Of a stretch of 64,000 bases of DNA, positions 14,201 through 25,529 are shown piece by piece. The position numbers were made by a program, and so were the translations under genes. The notes under the pieces are model-generated. The model was not told where the DNA came from and made no database searches. It worked only from the letters and a program-made list of their open reading frames with translations. The DNA lies in the NCBI RefSeq assembly GCF_902150065.1, contig NC_044001.1, positions 18,047,439 to 18,111,438 of the forward strand, given 5' to 3'. Numbering within the stretch: the first letter of the stretch is position 1; the number at the start of each line of letters is the position of its first letter. The DNA comes from Myripristis murdjan (taxonomy: Eukaryota > Chordata > Actinopteri > Holocentriformes > Holocentridae).

Positions 14201-17200
14201 AGATATTAACATTTTGCTATGTGTCAAATGGAATATGATAGCTTTGTAGTGCATTTACGCAGAAAATGTGTCGCTTACAGCTCACTCCCTGTCAGTGAAT
14301 ATTTAGGAGACTGGAGTAGCCACAATAGCTCCTTTTCCACAGCAGGCCTAAACAGGTCCAGGGTCAATTACACAGGTTTCGGACTAGATTGACGGAGCTG
14401 CTTTCTGATATGACACCGTATCCCAGATTAACAAGCATCTGTGGAGGCAGCAAGGTAAGGAGGGAGTGGTTATTTTTGTTCTGCAGGAAATATAGAGGTA
14501 TGAGTAATGAGAAAGCACTGACTGTTGCTGCAGTGAAGAGGGGGCTAGTATGTGTTCTTCATCTTGGAAGGCCAGTGCAGCAGTCCCAGTGAGATTATGT
14601 AACAAGTGAGTGGTGCATATGTATGGGAGACTGACCAGAGAGACAGTAGCACTCACTGTTTGTGCTTCATGCCTCATTGGCTGCATTTGTGTGTATATGT
14701 GTGGGTGTGTGTGCCTGTTTTTATATGATTTTTTATGTTTGTGTTATGAGCCTGGAACTGCCAGAGTAGTTGCAGGCTTTGGGGTCGAGCAGGGACTGCT
14801 GTTCCTTCATTAAAACTGAGCGTTGGAGTGTGCTGTACCCAACCTGCTCTCTACACACTCTCTCTCTCACATAAGAAATGTCTTAGCTGGGTAATTCAGG
14901 CATCAAAGCATGCAGGCACGTCGGCGTCCATGCGCACTTTTTACATCTTGGATAAAGCAAGCTGAAGCTCGTATTTTCTCCTATCACCAGGGAAAACCTG
15001 TCAGTGTGCGGCTCTCGCTGGTGGCTCCGCTGCGTCCTCCTCAACATCCTCCTCTTCCTCCTGCTTTTCTTCCTCACCACTCCTGCCATCATCGTCAACA
15101 CCATAGACAAGTTCAATGTCACTCGGCCTGTGGAGAGCCTTCAGGTCAGAGCTACCGAGATAGTTTGACTGTGTGGTCTTTTATGGGGTGATGAAAAGTT
15201 TTACACGTTCTATGTAGCAAAACATCCACTGACTCGTAAACCTTTTCCTTCGTTCTTTTTCTTTCCTTCGGTGTGTGACCTTACTTCAACTTTTTGCCTC
15301 ACTTCAGTTACATTAATTAAATTTTTTTGCTTTCCCTGAACAGAATCCAGTCATTACCCAGTTCTTCCCTACCCTCCTGCTTTGGGCGTTCTCTGTGCTC
15401 CTGCCCTTCATCGTCTACTACTCAGCCTTCTTCGAGTCCCACTGGACCAGGTACTCACCTGCTGTCACCGACCACTCTCCGCTCTCCTCTGAAATGGAAA
15501 TGTCTGTCCTCAGCGTCTTCAAATGAGCCCTTCATGTGCTCCTACCTATCTTCCTCTTTCCTCTCTCCATGCTCAGTACTTTTTTTTTCATCTCAATTGC
15601 TTCTCTCTTTCACCCTCTTGCTCTTTTTACTCTCTCCCCTCTTTCCCTCCCTCTCTCCGCCGGTCTCCCTGCACTATTATTCTGGGCAGGTTGTCATAGA
15701 GATCTCCATGTGGGGATAATGATATGCACAGTAGTCACCGTGCGCTGAGGAGCAGAACAACTGTGCATAAGGATACAACCTCACGCAGCACCTATGAGCA
15801 CCCTTTCTTTACATAACCTCCCCCACAAATGTGCAGGCGTGATGTGCGAAGGACCAAATGCAAATCAACTGTTTACTGGTGTGAAAAGCGTAGTTTGTGC
15901 TAATGAACACAGCAGGCCTACAGAGTTCTCAGACTTTACATTACATTACTGAAGGATGTGTACTCTACTGTGTAGGTATATTTTACACCCATGTGTGCAT
16001 GGCACCGTGATGCCCTTATGTTCCTTGTTGTATTGATTTGATGTATTTTTGTTTTGTTCAGATCCGGTGAGAACCAGGTAACGATGCACAAGTGCTTTTT
16101 ACTGCTGGTCTTCATGGTCATCATCCTGCCCTCACTTGGTTTATCCAGGTAAAGCTAATTCCACAGGACTACAGTATGCATAATCTAGGCTTTTCTCAGC
16201 TTGCTTTTTGATTTTGCCTACTTTTTAATCTTTGGTTGTTCCTTGTCTTTTCATTTTTTAAAAACACCCATTCTTTTTATATTTTATTCTATCTGTAGCC
16301 TGGACCTGTTCTTCAGATGGCTCTTTGATGTCAATTTCCTGGATCAGAGGGATGTGAAATTCCAGTAAGGTTACTTCTTCTGTCTAACGATTTAAAAAAA
16401 AAAAATGTCGGTGTGAAAGAAAATGTACCAGTAGTGGTAATTTTATCAGCAAGCAAACTCTCAGGCGCCATCCTCTCTCCGTGCAGGTGTGTGTTTCTTC
16501 CTGACAACGGTGCATTCTTTGTAAACTATGTGATTACGTCCAGTCTGATTGGCACGGCCATGGAGTTGCTTCGCATCCCGGCACTGATGGTGTACGCCCT
16601 CCGCCTCTGCTTCGCTAAGTCCAAGGCTGAGCGCATCCATGTCAAACGGGTGAGCCAAGCCTTTCATGCTCAACTTGTTTTGTATTATTATTATTTTTAA
16701 TGTGGGATTCAATTGATCATGCGCTGGTTTGAAGCTCTGCTCTGTGGTTGTTATGTAAAAGACTCACACAGAAACCACATTGCTCACTGTGTTTATGTTT
16801 TCCTGTGCAGAGCCAGGCCTACGAGTTCCAGTTCGGTCTAGAATATGCCTGGACCATGTGTATCTTTGCTGTCAGTATGACCTACAGCATCACATGTCCC
16901 ATTATCATGCCCTTTGGTAAGCGTGCGCCTGCTGTGTGTTAGCACATACGCTGACTAAGAAATGTAGGTCGTCTTCTTTCCTCTTTCCTTCATTCTTTCC
17001 ATGCTGTCGTCTTCATCCTTTCCCCTTCACTTGCCTCACTCTTGTGTGTGCGTGTGTGTGTGAGTGTTTCTGTATGCGTGCAGTGTCTCTCCTCATACTA
17101 TAACCTCCCTCTCCTCTGCTGCCTGCCAGCCCGGTGCAGACTGTGTGAATTTGCTGCTGTAGTTCCAGACGCCCAGACACAGCGAGTTGCGAGCCAGACG

Positions 17201-18246
17201 CCCACTCTGCTCCTGTCTCTGCCCAGAGCCTCACCAAGCCTCTATTTACTACCACAGTCAGATCCTCATCCCGAGCAGAATGCACCAGGCCCTGCTGCTC
17301 TGTGTCTCTTACCTGTGTTTCTCTCTGTGGAGTGGTGTTTTAGTTGTACAAACAATTCTCACACACAGAGCTGCTGTGGAGGCAGAAATAATCTCATTGG
17401 TTAAGCTAAACCTCAATGGGTGGAGCCAAACAGCCAACAAACAACGAGCCAAGCAAGAAACAAACATATTTTTTGGAGAGCAAGGAAGCCAACTGGCAAA
17501 TTTGAATGGCAAACTCTGGTCACAATATAAATAAAAATATATATATAAATGGCAGTGACTGCCTTTTTATTCATTCCTGATCATGACATTTTTGTTTATA
17601 CACCAGAGGATGAGGACTTTATGGACATTCCTCCTCTTTTTATGTTGAGGCAACATAGGATTATGTATGTTGCTAATGTTGATGTTATGTTTGTGGCTAA
17701 TGTCCATGCTAACCATAATGACAACTTTTGAAATGTTTCGTTATGTCAATAAAACAAAGTATGTTTAAATAACACACCTTTGGTAGCAGTTCGACCATAA
17801 ATACCATTTCAGCTATTATCAACACATACTGTTAGATTATGCTTTTTGAAGTAAAAGAGGCATGACATTATTATTATTTTTATGTTAAGAAAACATAGGT
17901 TTTAGGGAATATTAGGCTGTTTCAGTTAAAAAAAAAAAATACTTTGATGTAACATGGGTCCTACATTTCATTTTTTTCAGTGAGTAGCAAAAGCACAAAG
18001 CTTTATAATATCTAAAATGCTGTTCTAAAATAGCAGATGAATCCATACAAGCATGTAATGTTTTATACTATAATGTTACTGCGCTGTAACATACTGTAAT
18101 GTTTTGGATATATGACCAGAGCCAGAGCTTTTTACCACTTGATGTCGTTGTTCTCTGCTTGTTGTGTATAAGAATAAATCTGATATGTACGTTGCTTTGG
18201 ATTAAAGCATCTGTCAAATGTGAATTGTAATTGTATACTGATCACT

Positions 18247-18291
<45 letters not shown>

Positions 18292-18862
18292 TGACTGTGC
18301 TTCTAGGTCTGCTCTATGTGATCCTGAAGCACATGGTGGACCGGTACAACATCTACTATGCATACGTTCCCACCAAGCTCAACCAGTGGATCCACAGAGC
18401 GGCCATCAGTCAGGTCATCGTGGCTCCCATCCTCTGCATGTTCTGGCTGCTCTTCTTCTCTGTGCTCCGATTAGGTACTTCCACACACACCTCTTTATTC
18501 TTACTGGTTTATTACACTTTCCACACATCACAGTGTATTATACGTGAGAAATGGTAATCCCTGTGCTTTCCCCGCTCTTTTTGTGCTAGGCCCAGTGCAC
18601 CCGATCACCCTATTCACCTTTGTGTCCCTGCTCCTCTGTATTGCCTTTTCCATTATCCGCCTGTGCCTTAGGAGGCAGCCAGACAAGCCGACCAGCTACC
18701 AGGTCAGCTCCCACCCAGACTGAATGAGATAATGTTTAGCTGACTAAACGTTAGCGCGTATTTTCTATGGAGAGGATTTAGGTAATGTGTATTTTGAGTG
18801 TAATGTGCTACAGTGGCAGGAGGCTATTGGTAAGCCACCTGGTCCTTTTCTCATTCCTCGCT

Positions 18863-18897
<35 letters not shown>

Positions 18898-19721
18898 TCT
18901 ATTTATTTTTCAGATGTCTGACCAGCCGGCTGAGGCAACATTCACTGATGCAGAGAGGAGCACTGTAACATCCACCACGGCCTCTAGTGTATAGTACCAG
19001 CTTTTTCTGCTAGTAGTTCTATCCTGTTAGAAGAAATTGTCTTAAAACACCATATATCATCCTCATACCATTGTCCTGACAAATTGGTATAAAGGAACAG
19101 TCCACCCAAAACACACAAAAAAAGATATCTATGATTTGGAGAGGTTTCCAGGCTGCCACACATTTTGACTTAACTCACCCACTACTGTGGGATGTACAGA
19201 TGAATTTTTGAATTGACTGATTTTCCTTCATAACACACAATGTTTCTCAAGAAAGTGGGGTCACACATGATAGACTTGTTTAAATATTTCTTTGTTCCAT
19301 ATTAAAGCTAAGACAGAGAGTTATGGGCCCACTGGTCTTCTCTTCAGTGTCTGACGTTCTGCCTTGGCTTTAATATGGAATAAATAAAGTTTCAAAGAAG
19401 TCTCCATTGTGTGAAACCCCACTTTCTTCCTGGACATTTAACCTGATCTTTGGATACCACACTGAACATGGTTTATTTTCTCTTCCCCAGCTGTTTGTGG
19501 CATCCGTGTTGCTGGAGCCGGAGCTGGGTTTGACTCCCATGCCCTCCCCGGCCCACCACAGCTACGGTGCCATGTCCAGCTCCCAGAGCTCTAGCCACGG
19601 CCCGGTGGATGAAGAGGTTGGGGAAGAAGACCAAGCCCAGACCCACGAGACTGAGCTCCAAGACCCTCCAGACCCCTACTACTCCAGCCCCCTCATGGAC
19701 AGCCCCGTGGGCTACCAGTAA
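6162..19721 (+). CDS. tmem63c: Transmembrane protein 63C, OSCA/TMEM63 cation channel
   Basis: Twenty-two coding exons join in one frame to give 840 aa: 6162-6371, 8371-8450, 9459-9546, 10506-10543, 11362-11504, 12404-12455, 12575-12683, 12795-12868, 13040-13120, 13216-13336, 13559-13692, 13898-14020, 14991-15144, 15344-15450, 16062-16148, 16299-16364, 16487-16649, 16811-16916, 18307-18474, 18590-18702, 18914-18988, 19491-19721. All introns are GT-AG. Family signatures are [13 protein letters not shown] before TM1, [13 protein letters not shown] after it, [20 protein letters not shown] in the cytosolic loop, [14 protein letters not shown] and [15 protein letters not shown] in the channel core, and [10 protein letters not shown] near the C-terminus, which favours TMEM63C over A and B. 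TM1 is about residues 57-80, two more TMs lie at about 160-230, and the pore bundle is about 427-735. The acidic, Ser/Pro-rich tail ends in VGYQ. Human TMEM63C is 806 aa. The family forms osmo/stretch-activated cation channels. The ATG is the first in the exon; a non-coding 5' exon is inferred. Confidence 0.93.
6382..6427. repeat. (CA)n repeat just inside tmem63c intron 1
   Basis: An interrupted CA tract starts about 10 bases after the donor of coding exon 1 (exon ends at 6371). It is part of the transcribed intron. Confidence 0.95.
8259..8291. repeat. (GT)n microsatellite in tmem63c intron 1
   Basis: About 16 GT units on the sense strand, roughly 80 bases upstream of the acceptor at 8370 for coding exon 2. 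Confidence 0.95.
8884..8957. repeat. Near-perfect 29-bp inverted repeat (stem-loop)
   Basis: The left arm at 8884-8912 and right arm at 8929-8957 are reverse complements except at four positions, two of which would be G-U pairs in RNA. The loop is 16 bases. It lies in tmem63c intron 2. It could be the end of a degraded DNA element or a transcribed hairpin; the sequence does not decide. Confidence 0.8.
18252..18290. repeat. (GT)n microsatellite before tmem63c exon 19
   Basis: About 19 GT units on the sense strand, ending about 16 bases before the intron 18 acceptor AG at 18305-18306. It occupies the place where a polypyrimidine tract normally lies. Confidence 0.96.
18861..18910. repeat. (TTTA)n microsatellite abutting tmem63c exon 21 acceptor
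   Basis: About 12 TTTA units with one CTA interruption, directly followed by the CAG acceptor at 18911-18913. The repeat itself supplies the U-rich tract of this 3' splice site. Confidence 0.96.
19085..19430. mobile_element. Foldback MITE-like repeat in the last tmem63c intron
   Basis: The segment opens with AAAGGAACAGTCCACCC, a sequence I recall as a common end of teleost non-autonomous elements. It contains a long inverted repeat with arms at about 19249-19321 and 19352-19428 and a loop of about 30 bases. Shared blocks are AAGAAAGTGGGGT and TTCCATATTAAAG with the reverse complement in the right arm. The element's right end is not clear and may be missing. It sits entirely between exons 21 and 22. 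Confidence 0.65.
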
Positions 19722-22688
19722 CACTGTATCCCCCAAGCTGATTCCTGTTTGTCCTAACACAGAGTGCTAAATGCTGCGATGCTGCGTTTTTGCCATTGAC
19801 CTCAGACTCCAACTCAGCTGCCTCACACCCTCAGACTAGATTGGGCTTATAAGGAAGGATGAAGAACCCAAAGATGGAAAGGACTCTTGTCCAAACTTGT
19901 GAGGGGAAAGCAGGAGCAGGATTCATGAAAAAGTTACTCTAAACGTATAAACACCAGATTGCCAAAATCTCCCCAGAAGCTGTCTTATGAACATGACCCA
20001 AAAATCAAGTCTCCACGGAAGCTACGTCAACTTAAATGTACTTTAGTTTAAACCGCTGGATGCTCCTCGACAGGGACTCCATCTGCTTTTGTGGCTTGAT
20101 TCGCTCGAGGAAAAGGATTCAAAGGCACCAATTGTGACCGGGGGTGGATTTGCCTTTGAGTAGCTAGAGGAGAAACATTGTCCATGTGTGCCACTTGGCC
20201 ATGAGTTGAGGTGAAAGTTCCCATTGGAGTGGGTGGTGTGAGCAGGCTTACCCCAGCAGACTGACAGAGTGGTCTGGGCATGGGAGGCAGAGGGTGAGGG
20301 CAACAAGTTGTGATGCCATCTGCAGTGAGAGAGCAGACAGACGGAGGGCAGGATAAAACTCAGAGATGTAATATACGTACACTCTCTATGGAGGCACAAG
20401 AAGCTTGACTGTACCTGACGCTTGTTGTAATTATTAACAATTTGCTATTTTTGCTACAGTATTTCCAAATCGGTAGTTGTATATGGTGTCATTGATATTG
20501 TGCTTGGGCTTTGGGGTGGGGCCATTGGAATTTGTTTGATGATTTGTAGGGCTGTCCCATCTTAATCAATCAGAGTATTCCCTCATTATGGTCCTATTTG
20601 ACTGTGACTGTGGTCTTTAAACAATTGGTTGTATTTATTTATGAATTTAAGTTGAGTTTTAACAGGAAAAATTACAAGCACATCCTTGATTTTTTAACAG
20701 CATTCAAAAATATGCCATGGAGCTTGATATGCATTTGAGTCAAAGTACTGGAATTGAGCAAACTGTTCAACATGACTACACCCAAAATTCCAAATGTTAT
20801 TCCTATAGCCATTATATTTCAGTTTTTGAGTTGCTGAAAGACTGAGTAAAATCTAGTTTACTACTAGTATTGTTCAAAATAATTTATTGATGTTCATTTG
20901 TGTAGTACTTGTCAAATCTTGCTGTGATGGAATTTGCTTTGTTACTGTCACTTTAAAAAATAATGCAATGAAAGGTCTGCTAACAAAAACATACACTCCA
21001 ATTCAAATGCTACCCTTCCTGCATCATGATCTCGGTTGCTGAAGCCATTCTGTGTAATTTTCCGCTGCATGTCAACTGTGCTGTATAAAAGAGAGGTTGT
21101 GCCCATGCATTTATCTCCTTATACTTAAGGTCAAGTTTCCCCATGTGCTGATCTCTGTACGTTCACCGGTTTTGTATTTTGGGGTTATTTTTGTTTCTTC
21201 AGGGTGGGCTGAAGGTTTACTTAAGAGACTGAATGTAAACTGATTGTAGTTTGTTATCATGCTCTCTTGCTGTGCCTTGAAGAAAAACTCCCTTTTGTGT
21301 GACAATCCAGCATGGCCTGAAATATGCTGCATGGACTGAAAACTGAAGAGTGGGGAAATAGAGGATGAAGACACAAAAACAAACACATAGGAAAAATGCA
21401 TTTCAACACCCCAGAAAACATAACTTCTCCAATTCTATTTATTTATTTATTTGTTCGTTTATTTATTCATTATTTACTTATAATCAATTAATGGGTTGTC
21501 TAGCAGTTCATGTCATTGTTTTTTTAAAGAAGCTTTTGGATTGTGCCTTGCTGTGAACCTCACCCGGTGTCTCTCAGTTCTCAGCTGCTGTATTCTGTGA
21601 TCATACAAATCATATATGATGTATAGCCAAGCTCTCTGTAGAGGATAAAGTCATTTTCAAAGTTGTTTATGCAGTGTCATTCTGCTGTCTATGTTGTTTC
21701 CTTGGGTGGGTTCAAGTTAGATTTTAAAATGTTCGACAGTATGACTGCTGATGGGTTCACCCAAAGGTTTTCTCCGAACAGCAGAAAAGCTCCTTGATGT
21801 ACAGCATTTTTTTTTTAAAGTTCACAGCTGTAAATGTGACCAAGTGCAAGAACCAATAACAGGGAGTGTGACCCAAAGTTATAAATGTACTCCACTCTGT
21901 GTAATATCTAAAAGGGTTTATACGATTTTAACTACACTTTTGTCTCTACTGCAACTATACATTTGTTTGATTTGAATCCATTGGGAGCTCCTGGTTTTAT
22001 GAATTATAAAACCATATATATGTTATCGGCATACCTTCCACTTGAAATGGAATCAGATTCTAGTCCTTTACTATACAAACAGATGAAAGCAACACAAACC
22101 CTGTGACTGTGTTCTGCAACTGAGATGAGGATCATTTTGAGGAATCGTGAAGTAGTGTGGAACACAGATCAGAGAGCATCCAATATGAATCTGCCTCTGA
22201 GCTGTCTAATTGCGGTGTGGGTTTCTCCTGCAGCAGCCTGTTTCACACCACTAAACTAATTTATGTGTTGCAAAGTACAAAAGAAAAGGTATTGCAGTGC
22301 TCTTACCGATGACCAAGCAAGAAGGGAATGTTAACACACACTAGCAGATTTCATGCTTAATTAGCTTGACTGGACCTCTGTCATATCTGTTCCCATCTAT
22401 TCTGTCAGCTTGGTCATTCCTGCTCTATTTTCTGAGTACATGTGGTTTTCCAGACATGCCCATGCCTTTTCCCCCTCTAAGTTATGAAACTTGTGTATCT
22501 GAAATACTACATCTCTCCAAATTACTGACTTTTATGGCAAAAGAAGAGCAAACAACCAGGCAGCCTGCTGTTAATGTGGGTTGTTATTTCTCCAAGGTGA
22601 AGGTTAAGGGACAGACTGTGTACAAGATTGATCTCTGTCGGGCTAACAGATTTTTATCTGTCAAAAGTGAAGTGCTTTGAAAACTGAA

Positions 22689-22694
22689 ATTAAA
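22689..22694 (+). terminator. Possible poly(A) signal ATTAAA for tmem63c
   Basis: An ATTAAA hexamer on the sense strand, 2.97 kb after the tmem63c stop. The distance is long and other A-rich hexamers exist nearer, so the assignment is weak. Confidence 0.25.
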
Positions 22695-25523
22695 GTGAAA
22701 TCAGCTCATTCCACTCGTCTTGTGCCATGAACTCCTTATTGCTCCTCTCTGCTGTGGTCTATGGGGAAGGACAGTGAGACAGGGGTGCAGCAGAAAGCAT
22801 GGGTAAGTAGCAGGGCATGAGCTGATTTGGTGCCTTCAGGAATTGTGCAAATTACACAAAATGTGACAAGCAATTGTTCCATGAGAGGCAAAATCTGGGA
22901 AGGTGTTGCTACTGAGATGATGATTCTGAATTGTATTATGAAGCTTCTCCCCCTGATCGGACTAGAAATTAAATCCTTTTTCCACAGACCAGAGAGCCTG
23001 ATCTAACAGAGCCCAGCCAGGACTGCAAACAGACGGCTAATAAATGCAGGTACTCACCTCCATGTCATCCCACTGTTTGAAGCAGTGTGTCTGCATATCA
23101 ACGAGGCTCAGGACGAGTCTCGGTAAACTCTGCAGACCTCATTGGTCCCTCAAGCCTCATAAGAGAATGGAAGGGGGAAATTAATTGCTTTAGCACCAGC
23201 CAGCACAGTTCACAGCAGGGAGCAGCAGCAACATTAGATTAGCAGTAGGTTCTTATACTGGGTGAAAGGTGTTTTTTTCCACATGGGTTCAACAAGAACA
23301 CAAAAAATAACTATACCTGCCTTTACAGGCAATGTTGCTTCATTACAGAGATTTCCAAAAGGAAAGAGAGAAAAAATGTATGACATTTTTCCCCTGTCAC
23401 CCCTGGCAACTGCTCAGAGCATGCTTCTCTGTGAAAGGTGAATTCCTCTGGGTGTGTGGCACACCGCTCTCTTTTCTCCTGCCCAGATGCTTAGAATAGA
23501 AAATGTTTCTACCTCCTGCAGCAACCATATTGTCAGTCCCTCATGGGTTTGTCTGAACATGCAAATTTAGCTTAATCAGTTGGTGTTGCTTGGTGTTTGC
23601 ATAATATCATTTATCAAAGTAGTAGCAAAAAACATATTTGCAACTTTTGTTCTCCTTCACAGCACTGTGTATTCTTTCAACAAATTTTTAATGTGTATTC
23701 ATGTTCTCAGCTGCCCCTGACAGAGCTCTGCTGTCAATGTGCAAAAAGTTTTGAAAGCCATAGACTTTGCAGTGTGCTTGAGTCAAAGATCTTGGTTGGA
23801 CACTGTTGTGAAACCGAGAGTGGAGATCTGAAGGTCTTGGGAGACAACGTGCCACTTGGGGATTACCTTTTTAGAACTAAACATCTGTGGCATGTAATAC
23901 CTCTGACTTCGTATCCAATAAAAAATGTCAAGAACAGTTATCTAATGCAGCAAAATAAGGCCACTGCAGAACATGTGGTCAAGGCTGCATAGCTGATACA
24001 CTTGAAAACCTTCAAGATGTTTGGACGGCATGCTGCAAAAGAGAACAACAACAGAACAAACAACCTCAGTGTAACTATAAGTGGGTCCTCTGTACTGGCT
24101 TACACAGTGACAATCAGATTTGTTTGTGGAGACTTTTTGGGCAAATTGACATACTAAATCTGCCAAAACGGACCATCTGAACCTCTGTAACTGGCTGTTG
24201 GCTGTACTTTGTGTTGGTAGCGACTGTTGTGAAGCCACTGAGAAACACAGATCAGTTTTAATGCTATGGCTGCTTCGATTTTGCCGGTTTCTTTGGTGGT
24301 GGAGCCGGCAGACTCGTCTCAGTGATCAAGTGCCTCCAGGCTGCAGGACCTAGAGAGCCATCAGGACTAACCTTATTAGCCTTGGTCAGCAAGCGTTGGC
24401 CCTGTCCACTCCTCTGCCCTCTCCCAGTATGATTTAGTGTGACTGAGTGATTGAGAAGTGCCTCGCTTTCTTCCTTCACTGAAAACAAACATGCACACAC
24501 ATCACTCTGGACCATCACTTAACAGTTGCCATGGCGATGTTCAATCCCCCCCCTTCATTCCAAAACACATTGCAGACTTTCTAAAAATAATGTGTGTTGT
24601 CTTTTCTCACAGACTCCTCTCCAGAGGACAGCCTTCATAGCCAATCCTCACACACTTAAAGGTAAGGTTGCAGGGCTATACGGCTATTCTTGAGGCGCAG
24701 CGAGGGAAATGGACGCATATTGTAGCCATTTATTCACAGTGGCTTATTGAATCTTGCCACAATCCATCCGTTGGTTGGTGACCTGCACGGAGATCAGGTC
24801 AGAGACTTCATGAAGCCCCAAACTGTGACTAGACAAGTCTGGAGGCAGTGCTGCTCCGTAGGCTAAAACAGGAGACGTAGCATTGCGCCAACATAAATAA
24901 AGCAGACTTTCAATGGGACGGGGAGAGTGAGGAAAAGGCTGGCAGCACGGAGAGACAGATTAGGGCCATGTCAGCCACTGCTCAACCAGCAGAACGGACA
25001 GCCAGCCCATGGATGTGACTGTTACAATGATACAACCAAATTGTATATGTGACTTCTCTGTGTATTTATATAAGTGACATAATAACTGGCCTTTTCCATC
25101 TCCACTTCCTTCATCATTGTGTCCTGGCTGTGGGACATGCACAAACTGGCATCCATGTACTAATATGTGCTTTTCTATTATTACTGTTAAAGAAAAAATA
25201 AATCAGTCAGCACTATAGGGGCAGAATGGCATGTTTCTGGAATTCTGGAAACTATCATAATGCAACATTGTGCAGCTGCATGAATAAGTGGGCTGATGTG
25301 CCTGAAGTCTCCCTCATCTCTGTAGCCAAGGGGGAATGAGCCAGGCAGAGCATGGCTCTTACATAATGCTAGGGGATGGGCTGTTCGAGGCAGAGAAATC
25401 AGGCAGAGTATGATTGATTTCAAACACTGAGCTTGCGTTACTACTATCAGCTATCAGTGCTCTGAATGTGAGAGAAAAACACACTGACCTCTTTTAGCAG
25501 TAAAATATCCACAGAATATCACT

Positions 25524-25529
25524 TTATTT
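25524..25529 (-). terminator. Possible poly(A) signal for ngb
   Basis: TTTATT on the plus strand reads AATAAA on the minus strand, about 2.1 kb after the ngb stop. The intervening DNA is AT-rich and non-coding, compatible with a long 3' UTR, but nothing else supports it. Confidence 0.25.

Noticed and set aside
23597-23992. 131-codon open frame on the plus strand between tmem63c and ngb
   Set aside because: No family resemblance, no promoter or splice context; most likely chance.
24525-24538. GTTGCC-AT-GGCGAT, X-box-like
   Set aside because: Two mismatches in one half-site and no gene start nearby; weaker than the fam161b and bbof1 sites.
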